From positions 868,001-932,000 of the forward strand of contig OZ255620.1 of the NCBI GenBank assembly GCA_965276665.1: a DNA stretch of 64,000 nt. The letters are read 5' to 3'. Below are positions 56,477-64,000 of this stretch, one piece after another; position 1 is the first letter of the stretch; every line of letters begins with the position of its first letter. The notes under the pieces are model-generated. The model was not told where the DNA came from and did no database searches. It worked only from the letters and a program-made list of their open reading frames with translations. The position numbers and the translations under genes are program-made. The stretch comes from CAWGJC01 sp965276665. GTDB lineage: Bacteria > Pseudomonadota > Alphaproteobacteria > Acetobacterales > Acetobacteraceae.

Positions 56477-59400
56477 ATGACCACGATCACCCAGGGAATG
56501 GCCGGTACGAACGGCGCCAATGGGACTGCTCCGGGCCAGGATGGCGGTGACGGCGGCGGCGGCGGCGCGGCGGCCGCGACCGACCGGATCCATGCCAAAG
56601 CGACCGGTGGCGCCGGAGGCGATGGCGGCCATGGCGGCGGCGGCTTGCGCTTCCTTGCGGGCAATGGCGGTGCGGGCGGCGATGGCGGCGATGCGACAGC
56701 ATCCGCCGGCGGCGCGCTCACCGTCGGCGGCTCGGGTCTGGGTGTTCAGGCCGTCGGTGGGGATGGCGGCAACGCCGGAGCTCCGGGCATTGGCGAGCAG
56801 CAGCCGGATAGCGGTAATGACGGCGGCACGGGCGGCAGCGCGGCGGCCTCGTTCGTCGCGAGCACGAATGATTCCCGCAGCCACTTGGCCGCCACGGTGC
56901 GAGCCACCGGCGGCACGGGCGGCAACGGTGTCGGCGCCGGCCATCAGGGAGGCGCCGGCGGCCTCGCCACGATCACCGGGGCGGCGCTCGCCGCCGGGAA
57001 CTCCGTCAACCTCCAAGCCGTCCAGGCGGGGGGCAATGGCGGCGCGGGCATCCGGGGTGCGGCCGGCGGCGATGGCGCCGCCTCCAGCCTGACCGACGCG
57101 GTCTCGGGCAGCACGGATAGCGGCTCGCTCCAGCTCGGTCAGACCGCGATCGGCGGCAATGGTGGCGGTGCGGGCGGCTCCTCCGCAGGCGGCCCGGGCG
57201 GCAATGGCGGTGACGCCTCGTCGACCCTGACGGACGATGACGCGGCCAACCCGGCCACGTCGCAAAGCCGGACGCTGACGATCGACAGCACGGCGCGTGG
57301 CGGCAATGGCGGCGGCGGAGTGACCGACGGCACCGCGGGGACCGCCGATGCCGCCGTTAGCGTCTTCGCCGCGTCTTCGGCCACCGTGACCGCGGAAGCG
57401 CTGTCAATTGGCGGCGCGGGCGGCACGGCCCAGAACGTCGCGACGGCGGGGGGTTCCGCCGACAGCACGGCGCTGCTCGGCGGCGGCAATGGAGTGGCCA
57501 GCGCGACGGCCACCGGCGGCGCGGGCGGCAGCGGGCCGTCGGGTGTGGGCGATGGCGGCGCCGCAACCGCGCTCGCGACCGGCGAAGGTCCCGGCGCCGG
57601 GACTGTCGAGGCCTCTGCCCAGGGCGGGAATGCCGGCAACGGTGCGACCGTCTATGCCGGGGGCGCCGCGAGCGCGAACGCCACGGATGACCGGGCCGGT
57701 GCCGGCAATGTCGGGGCGCTCGCCACTGGCGGCCGCGGCGGGGTCGGAGGGTCGGCGACCGCCGGCGTGACCGATCGCGGCGCGGTCTCCGGCGCGATCG
57801 AAGCCCAGGCCTATGGCGGCATCGGTGGCGTGACGGGCGGCAACGCGTCGGCTGGTGCGTCTTCCACGGTCTCACCCTCGGCGACCGTCGCGCAAACCGT
57901 GACCGCGCAAGCCTTTGGCGGGTCCGGCGAGGCGGGTGGAACCGCCACCGGCACCGCGAGCTTCACCGGGAAAGGCGCCGCAACCGTCGGCGCCTTCGCG
58001 CAGGCGGGCGCCGCCGCCATCGGCATCGCCGGGAGCACCGCCACAGCGACCGCGTCCCTGAACCTCGTCCCCGTCGACGGCACCGCCTTATCGGGGGCGA
58101 CCGCGATGGCGGTTGGTGGCCAGGGCGGTGAGCAGGCCGAGGGAGCCGGCGGCAGTGGCGGGTCGGCATCGGCCAGCGCGGCCGGCATGATCGACGGCGC
58201 GGCCACGATCGGTCCGGTCACCATCACCGCGACCGCGACCGGCGGGGCCGGAGGCGCCAGCTCATCCGCGCGCGGCGGCAATGGTGGGACGGCCTTGGCG
58301 ACCGCCGTCGGGACGGAAATCTCCGCCGAGGCGCCATCCCTGGCGGTCGGCGCCACAGCGATCGGCGGAAATGGTGGAGCCGGCGAGAGCGCCGCGGGCA
58401 GCGGCGGATCGGTCTCCCTGCGTGATGCGGCGAGCGGCAGCACCGCCGGCAGCGATCTCTCCCTCAGCCAGACAGCTCGCGGCGGCGAGGGCGGCGCGAC
58501 CCGCGTGGGGACCAACCCGGGCGGCGCGGGCGGCGCGGCGAGCTCGGTGCTGCGGGAATTCGATGCCGGCGGCGCCAATCACGATATCAGCGTCGTCTCG
58601 ACGGCCGAGGGTGGACGGGGCGGCTTCGGACCCAATTCGTACGGTGCAGGCGGGGATGCGAGCGCGGTGGCGCGCGCTGTCGGCGATTTCGCGGTGATGG
58701 TCGGTGCGGCGGCGTTGGGAGGTGCGGGCCGGGCGGGCGGCGCGGCCACGGCACGCGCCTTCGGCACCGGCGCCAGCGTCGTGAGCACAGCGAATGCGAT
58801 CGCCGGGACCAGCCCGGTCGGCGGCAGCCATGGCTCACCGGCCATCGCGCTGGCGGTCGGCGATGGCGGCAGCGGCAGCACGCAGGCGAGCGCCGCGACC
58901 GCGATGACCGGCGGCCCGGTGGTCGGGCTGTCGAGTAGCGCGGCCACGACGGTCAACGGGACCAGCATCGCACAGGCCGAGGTGGCGATCGGCCTGGCCG
59001 CGGAATTCTCCCCGCTGCATGGCGGCGCGCCCGGAACCAGCTCGGGCGCGGTGGCGGATGCCGTGGGCGCACCGCTCGCCCCTGCGATCGCTGCGGTGAC
59101 GAGCGCCGATCCGACTATCGCGGCGGCGTTCGGCGCCTCGGCGACCTATCTCGCCCTCGGCCAAGTCGGCGGCGGCCACAGCGCAGCCGGCAGCGACGCC
59201 CAGACCACGACGAGCGCGATCCAGCTACAGATCAATCCCGTGGCATTTGCGGCCGGGCAGACGCTCGAGCTCGGTCTCGCGAACCCCACGCAGGCGGATG
59301 ATTCCGGCATCACCGGCATCTCGCTCGACGTGGTGCTGGGCAGCACCTCGCTGCTGTCGGAGAATTTCGCTACCGTCGCAAGCGCCGATGCCTTCTTCGC

Positions 59401-59656
59401 CGATAATCCGATCAGCCTCGGCGGCCTGCCGAGCGCGGGCGGATTGCAGGATCTGAATATCAGTCTCGGGGTCTCCACCGATGCGGCGGGCGCCGGGTTC
59501 GCCGGTGATATCGCGATCGCCGCCGTGCCGAATTCCGGCGGCGGCGCGCTGCTGCCGGCGCAACCGCCGCCCTCCGGGATTGGGCCGATCGACGCGTCCT
59601 CCGGCCAGAGTGTCGGCGAGACGATCGGCTGGCTCGCTTCTCAGACCAGCGCTTAG
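56477..59656 (+). CDS. PGRS-like Gly/Ala-rich repeat protein with duplicated module
   Basis: 1059 residues, GGGAGAG before ATG 56477. No Sec signal, no cysteine, very few Lys; one Trp near the C-terminus. Residues 15-830 are dominated by GGxGG/GGNGG/GGDGG units alternating with Ala/Thr/Ser beta-like strands, recalling mycobacterial PGRS tracts. A segment of about 95 residues (184-281: SSLTDAVSGSTDSGS, LGQTAIGGNGG) recurs at about 626-718 (VSLRDAASGSTAGSD, LSQTARGGEGG). The C-terminal 140 residues are non-repetitive (IQLQINPVAFAAGQTLELGL, SADAFFADNPISLGGLPS) and look like a globular beta domain. Probably a surface or matrix protein; function unknown. Confidence 0.85.
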   Translation: MTTITQGMAGTNGANGTAPGQDGGDGGGGGAAAATDRIHAKATGGAGGDGGHGGGGLRFLAGNGGAGGDGGDATASAGGALTVGGSGLGVQAVGGDGGNAGAPGIGEQQPDSGNDGGTGGSAAASFVASTNDSRSHLAATVRATGGTGGNGVGAGHQGGAGGLATITGAALAAGNSVNLQAVQAGGNGGAGIRGAAGGDGAASSLTDAVSGSTDSGSLQLGQTAIGGNGGGAGGSSAGGPGGNGGDASSTLTDDDAANPATSQSRTLTIDSTARGGNGGGGVTDGTAGTADAAVSVFAASSATVTAEALSIGGAGGTAQNVATAGGSADSTALLGGGNGVASATATGGAGGSGPSGVGDGGAATALATGEGPGAGTVEASAQGGNAGNGATVYAGGAASANATDDRAGAGNVGALATGGRGGVGGSATAGVTDRGAVSGAIEAQAYGGIGGVTGGNASAGASSTVSPSATVAQTVTAQAFGGSGEAGGTATGTASFTGKGAATVGAFAQAGAAAIGIAGSTATATASLNLVPVDGTALSGATAMAVGGQGGEQAEGAGGSGGSASASAAGMIDGAATIGPVTITATATGGAGGASSSARGGNGGTALATAVGTEISAEAPSLAVGATAIGGNGGAGESAAGSGGSVSLRDAASGSTAGSDLSLSQTARGGEGGATRVGTNPGGAGGAASSVLREFDAGGANHDISVVSTAEGGRGGFGPNSYGAGGDASAVARAVGDFAVMVGAAALGGAGRAGGAATARAFGTGASVVSTANAIAGTSPVGGSHGSPAIALAVGDGGSGSTQASAATAMTGGPVVGLSSSAATTVNGTSIAQAEVAIGLAAEFSPLHGGAPGTSSGAVADAVGAPLAPAIAAVTSADPTIAAAFGASATYLALGQVGGGHSAAGSDAQTTTSAIQLQINPVAFAAGQTLELGLANPTQADDSGITGISLDVVLGSTSLLSENFATVASADAFFADNPISLGGLPSAGGLQDLNISLGVSTDAAGAGFAGDIAIAAVPNSGGGALLPAQPPPSGIGPIDASSGQSVGETIGWLASQTSA

Positions 59657-59675
59657 CGAGCGGCCCGTGGCGGTG

Positions 59676-59818
59676 CTCAGAGCCTGTTTCGAAACTTGGT
59701 GGTGAGTCGACTGGCGTGATTTTCCGAGCACCGGCGCGGAGCGGCCTTTTCGGCCGTCAGCACCGGAGCGCAGGAAAGCGCGTCAGACGGCCGCCAGAGC
59801 GCGTTTCCAAACAGGCTC

Positions 59819-59822
<4 letters not shown>
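59676..59822. repeat. family B palindromic element
   Basis: 147 bp with inverted ends CTCAGAGCCTGTTTCGAAAC and GCGTTTCCAAACAGGCTCTC. The interior GAGCACCGGCGCGGAGCGGCC/GGCCGTCAGCACCGGAGCGCAGG is nearly palindromic. The right end provides the TGA stop of the NiCoT gene; the left end begins 20 bases after the PGRS-like gene's stop. Confidence 0.85.
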
Positions 59823-60907
<1,085 letters not shown>

Positions 60908-61001
60908 GCCGCTCCAGTAAAAGGCGAGAGCGCGGGTGGCCAGCCCCTTCTCGCCCTTGCGCCTCATCTGCGGGCTCAGCCGAGCCGGGAGGTCGGTCAG
61001 G

Positions 61002-61469
61002 ATGGAACAGATCTTCTCGCGTATCGCGCAGCTCATTGGCCAGCAGCTCGGCAAGCCCCATACCTTCGCCCTCGCTTGCGCCCTGGTGGTCGTCTGGGCG
61101 GCGACCGGGCCGATCTTCGGCTACTCCGACACCTGGCAGCTCGTCATAAACACCGGCACCACCATCATCACCTTTCTGATGGTGTTCCTGCTGCAGAACA
61201 CGCAGAACCGGGACACGCAGGTGATCAAGCTCAAGCTCGACGAGCTGATCCTCGCCAACGAAAAGGCCCGCAACGCGCTGCTCGGGCTGGAGGAGCTCAC
61301 CGACAAGCAGATGCGGCGCATGCATGAGCGTTTCGCCTCGCTCGGCAGGCTCGGCGCATCCCCGGAGGAGCTCGGGGAAGCGCAGGAGGAATTGCAGCGG
61401 GCGAAGCAGGATGTCAGCGAAGCGCAGGAGCACCTCGCCCGCGCAGCCGAGCGCACGCCGCCGGCCTGA
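61002..61469 (+). CDS. low-affinity iron permease family protein
   Basis: 155 residues from ATG 61002 (MEQIFSRIAQLIGQQLGKPH), GGGAGG upstream. Two transmembrane helices (ALACALVVVWAATGPIF and TTIITFLMVFLLQNTQNRD) and the signature NTQNRDTQVIKLKLDELI of Pfam Iron_permease (Fet4-like). A charged coiled-coil tail (about residues 90-150) follows. The bacterial function is not well established. Paired head-to-head with the NiCoT gene. Confidence 0.9.
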   Translation: MEQIFSRIAQLIGQQLGKPHTFALACALVVVWAATGPIFGYSDTWQLVINTGTTIITFLMVFLLQNTQNRDTQVIKLKLDELILANEKARNALLGLEELTDKQMRRMHERFASLGRLGASPEELGEAQEELQRAKQDVSEAQEHLARAAERTPPA

Positions 61470-61491
61470 CCTTCGTCGCCCATCGCGTTGG

Positions 61492-61612
61492 CGCAATGCG
61501 CTAGGCCCGAGTCATCCGGCGTGGCTTTCGAGAACCGGCGCGGAGCGGCCTTACGGGCCGTGAGCACCGGAAGCGCAGAAAGCCGCGTCGGATGGCCGGC
61601 ATGGTAGTATTT
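61492..61612. repeat. family B palindromic element (diverged ends)
   Basis: Core CGAGAACCGGCGCGGAGCGG, then CCTTACGGGCCGTGAGCACC and GGAAGCGCAGAAAGCCGCGTC, matches the other family B interiors. The outer ends are not of the CAGGCTCTCAG type. It lies between the iron permease and Gfo/Idh genes, which converge on it. Confidence 0.75.
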
Positions 61613-61729
61613 CAGGCTGGCTCCAATCTCGTCACCACCACCGCCAGCACGACACCAGATGCCGGCCCGACCCAGAGCGCGATCACGGCGGAAGTCCGCA
61701 CGACGCGAACCTCCGGGGATGCCGCGCAG

Positions 61730-62854
61730 TCAGGCCGTCGTCTCGACCGGCTCCGCCCGGCCGCTCGCCGCCGAGCGCGCGCCGGCTTCGAGCATCGCGG
61801 CCGTCGCCAGGTTGAGCGGCATGGCGAGCGTCGGATGCAGCGCGGCGCCGGTCTCGACATGATGGAGAAACTCCTCCGCGATCGTCCCGCGGCCCGGCGG
61901 CAACGGATCGCCCGTGAAAACCTGTTTCGGCGTGTCCGATGCGCGATCGGCGTAGAGCAGCACGTTATCGCCATCGACCACGATCGTGCCATGCGTGCCA
62001 TAGATGAGCGGCCCGTTCGCCACGCCGTTGTGCAGGGTGGTCCAGCTCGCCTCGATCACCGCCATCGCGGCGGGAAAGCGGATCAGCATCGCGGCGTTGT
62101 CTTCCGCATCCCCGAACTGACTGAACAGATTGACTTTGATGCCCTGCACGCTCGTCGCCGGCGCGCCGAGATACCAGGCAGCGAGGCACGCGCCATAGCA
62201 GCAGTAATCGAGCAGGGCGCCGCCGCCCGTCGCCGACTGATGCCACCATTCCGAACCCTTCTCCGCCTCCGTCACCTCGCCAAAGACGATCGTATTGCCG
62301 GGATGCGTGCTGCCGGCGGCGAGCGGCCCGAGGGAGGCGCGGTTGCGCCATTTCACCTCCCACACCGTGCCGATCGCCTGCGCGCGGATCAGTGCCTCCG
62401 CCTTACGGATCGCCGGCCTCCAGGTCATCGGCCAGTTCACCGCGAGGCGCACGCCTGCGGCTTCGGCCACGCGCGCCATCGCCCTTGCGTCCGCGAGCGT
62501 CGCCGCGATCGGCTTTTCGGTGACCATGTGCAAGCGGTGCGCGGCCAGCGCCTCCGCCACTTCGGCGTGCCGGCTGATCTCCGGACAAAAGATCGCGAGA
62601 TCGAGCGTCTCCCGGCGCAGCATCTCGCGATAATCCTCGTAGTGCCGCGGCGCGCCAGGCTTGGCGAGCGCGCGGCGGAGATTGGCGCGCCGGCTGCCCT
62701 CGACCTCGGTGCGCGTCGGCGTCAGCGGGATGGTGTCGGCGCAGGCAATGAGCTCGGCGCGCCCGCTCGCCAGGAACCGGTCGAGCAATTCGTTGACATG
62801 CATATGCGCGAAGCCGACCACGCAGATGCGATATTTGCCTTGCTCGCCTACCAT
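61730..62854 (-). CDS. Gfo/Idh/MocA family oxidoreductase
   Basis: 374 residues. N-terminal Rossmann domain (YRICVVGFAHMHVNELLDRFL) with the GxGxxG replaced by VVGFAHMH, an accepted variation. The EKP motif (HMVTEKPIAATLADARAM) carries the catalytic-site Lys. The C-terminal domain includes GGGALLDYCCYGACLAAWYLG (the GGGxxxDxGxH position, here ending Tyr-Gly) and VIEASWTTLHNG. Probably a sugar or inositol-type dehydrogenase; substrate not assignable. Confidence 0.9.
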   Translation of the reverse strand: MVGEQGKYRICVVGFAHMHVNELLDRFLASGRAELIACADTIPLTPTRTEVEGSRRANLRRALAKPGAPRHYEDYREMLRRETLDLAIFCPEISRHAEVAEALAAHRLHMVTEKPIAATLADARAMARVAEAAGVRLAVNWPMTWRPAIRKAEALIRAQAIGTVWEVKWRNRASLGPLAAGSTHPGNTIVFGEVTEAEKGSEWWHQSATGGGALLDYCCYGACLAAWYLGAPATSVQGIKVNLFSQFGDAEDNAAMLIRFPAAMAVIEASWTTLHNGVANGPLIYGTHGTIVVDGDNVLLYADRASDTPKQVFTGDPLPPGRGTIAEEFLHHVETGAALHPTLAMPLNLATAAMLEAGARSAASGRAEPVETTA

Positions 62855-62933
62855 CCCAACGGCTCCGGTCTGCTGAAGGCAGTGAGACAGAATCGGATCG
62901 CGATCTCAACCGCCCGCGGCGGCGACGGCACGG

Positions 62934-63300
62934 TCAGGCCTTCCGCGCAAGGCAGACCGCCGTCGCCTCGCGAATGGCGGCGAGGATCTCGTCGGAGGAT
63001 TCCGGATCATCGGCGACGCGCGCGAGCCCCGTGCCGATGCGGGAGAACGGGCACGACGCCCCGAGATTGTCGCGATGGGCGGGCTGAGATAGGCGTCCGC
63101 GAAGTCAGCGACGCTTCCGCCGGTCGGATCCCTGGCGTTGGCCGCGGCGTCACTGCGGCGGGGATGAAGGTGGCGGTGATCAGCGCCTCCTTCGAACCGA
63201 ATGGTTGCAGAAGCCGACATGCGTCAGCCCGGCGGCCCGCATAATGTCCGCCACCGAGACGCATCCGGTTCGCCGTCACCTGCTCGCGCGTTATCTTCAC
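62934..63300 (-). pseudogene. TetR/AcrR family regulator, decayed
   Basis: Reading from GTG 63300 in shifting frames recovers pieces of one TetR protein in order: VKITREQVTANRMRL, then after a loss of helix 1, SVADIMRAAGLTHVGFCNH, then GSKEALITA, then DPTGGSVADFADAYLS, then PAHRDNLGASCPFSRIGTG and LARVADDP, ending LARKA and a stop at 62934. At least three frame changes and a deletion make it non-functional. It diverges from a decayed SDR gene. Confidence 0.75.
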
Positions 63301-63319
63301 GGACCCCTCTTGATCATCA

Positions 63320-63610
63320 ATGATGATGGTCAACCGGCGCCTCGGCTGGAATCGCTGCCGTCTATGCCGATCGCTTCGCCCGGCGCGGTCACGATCTGGT
63401 GCTGGCCGCTCGCGATGTCGCCCGGCTCGAGACGCTCGCGTCCCGGCTTCGACCGCCGAGAGGCAGTGACCATCCCGCCCTTGCCGCACATCGAGCAATG
63501 TGAGCGTTTCGAGGCCGCGCGGAAGGCGATGGTTTCCAATTTCGCGCAACGCCACCCAACCGCGCGCTATCTCGAAGCGCTCGCTGCGAGGTGGCCGGCG
63601 ATCCGTCCCG
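63320..63610 (+). pseudogene. SDR family oxidoreductase, decayed and internally deleted
   Basis: TGASAGIAAVYADRFARRGH followed by DLVLAARDVARLETLASRLR (from about 63330) is the N-terminal Rossmann part of an SDR. It stops within about 45 codons. In another frame LPHIEQCERFEAARKAMVSN and FAQRHPTARY match an SDR C-terminus. The catalytic Ser-Tyr-Lys centre is missing, consistent with an internal deletion of several hundred bases. With the TetR remnant it forms a fossil of a common divergent TetR-SDR pair. Confidence 0.7.
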
Positions 63611-63690
63611 CGAATGGCGAGGGAAGTGTTTGCAATCGGATCGCGGCGCCGCCACATCGGTGCCACGGCTACGATGATGAGGAGGTGCCG

Positions 63691-63897
63691 GTGCTCGTGA
63701 TCGAAGTGGCCGGAATGACCTGTGCGCATTGCGTCAGCGCGATCGAGCGTGCGGTCCGGGCGCTGCCCTCGGTGGATGCGGTGAGCGTTGATCTCGCGCG
63801 CGGCGAAGTCCATGTCGAGGGCACCTCGGATGCGGCGGCGGTCTGTGCCGCGATCGGCGAGGAAGGCTACGAAATCCTCGCCACCCGCCCGAGCTGA
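63691..63897 (+). CDS. heavy-metal-associated (HMA) domain protein, CopZ-like
   Basis: 68 residues from GTG 63691, chosen because AGGAGG lies 5 bases upstream. Ferredoxin-like HMA fold with metal site GMTCAHC, then VSAIERAVRALPSVDAVSVDLARGEVHVEG and the closing AIGEEGYEILATRPS. A Cu(I) or similar soft-metal chaperone is expected. No P-type ATPase lies in the window. The open frame upstream is SDR pseudogene debris, not part of this protein. Confidence 0.9.
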   Translation: MLVIEVAGMTCAHCVSAIERAVRALPSVDAVSVDLARGEVHVEGTSDAAAVCAAIGEEGYEILATRPS

Positions 63898-63923
63898 GGA
63901 CCCGTCCGAGCTGAGGACCGGCG

Positions 63924-64000
63924 CTAGTTGCTCGCCACCCGGCCCGGCGGATTCGGGTGGGTGTTGAGCCAGATGCCGTGCGGCGAACGCCCGACCGGAA
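63924..64000 (-). CDS. C-terminal end of an unidentified gene (partial)
   Basis: On the minus strand one frame runs from the window edge to a TAG at 63924, reading PVGRSPHGIWLNTHPNPPGR followed by VASN. The PHGIW-x-N pattern resembles beta-propeller (YVTN-type) proteins, but 25 residues cannot decide this. The rest lies outside the window. Confidence 0.35.
   Translation of the reverse strand, partial: PVGRSPHGIWLNTHPNPPGRVASN

Noticed and set aside
56477..59656. RTX toxin or adhesin secreted by a type I system.
   Set aside because: The Gly-rich units are GGxGG/GGNGG rather than GGxGxDxUx nonapeptides, and there are no HlyB/D/TolC-type genes nearby.
63205..63690. N-terminal extension of the HMA-domain protein.
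   Set aside because: These codons cover TetR and SDR pseudogene debris; a perfect ribosome site sits before GTG 63691.

Overview
The window is a high-GC (roughly two-thirds G+C by eye) chromosomal segment of an alphaproteobacterium. Gene order and protein character fit Rhodospirillales/Acetobacteraceae: a 14-subunit-type nuo operon behind tRNA-Val and tRNA-Asp, the tig-clpP-clpX-lon block, rpsT-dnaA-dnaN, miaA head-to-head with serB, and rlmH-gpmI-envC-ctpA-rppH. The assignment is inferred from synteny and sequence character only; no 16S rRNA is present.

Layout. 1-10650: nuoL(partial)-K-J-I-H-G-F-E-D-C-B-A on the minus strand, encoding respiratory complex I. 10794-17383: tRNA-Asp, tRNA-Val, lon, clpX, clpP, tig and tRNA-Leu (protein quality control). 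17622-22940: ilvC, ilvN, ilvB and miaA on the minus strand (branched-chain amino acids and tRNA modification), with serB diverging. 23130-27529: dnaN, dnaA, rpsT and an enoyl-CoA hydratase. 27612-36370: an accessory stretch with a large FecR/WxxGxW-type exported protein, a Gly/Trp-rich lipoprotein, two MFS transporters, a polysaccharide deacetylase, TrmO, a flavin-reductase-like protein, a dienelactone hydrolase and a DUF4169 protein. 36514-46449: a minus-strand chain: SBP, alpha/beta hydrolase, rlmH, gpmI, envC, ctpA, yibQ-type deacetylase, rppH and a frameshifted serine hydrolase; it combines glycolysis, RNA processing and cell-wall remodelling. 46534-56238: asparaginase, a tiny proline-rich protein coupled to a membrane protein, an S9 peptidase diverging from OpgC, STAS-GPP34, and a DUF336-HisD-like-SDR dehydrogenase operon. 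56477-59656: a 1059-residue PGRS-like Gly/Ala repeat protein. 59819-64000: NiCoT and iron permease (divergent), a Gfo/Idh oxidoreductase, a decayed TetR/SDR divergent pair, a heavy-metal-binding protein and the end of an unidentified gene.

The most unusual features are three families of short, highly palindromic dispersed repeats. Family A is a GC-rich double hairpin, often in inverted pairs. Family B is about 130-150 bp, and its ends repeatedly supply the stop codon of the neighbouring gene. Family C is a GAGCAT-ended element that has become the C-terminus and stop codon of a DUF4169 gene. None carries a transposase. The other notable objects are the PGRS-like protein with an internally duplicated module of about 95 residues, the STAS-GPP34 pair, and the fossil TetR/SDR pair.
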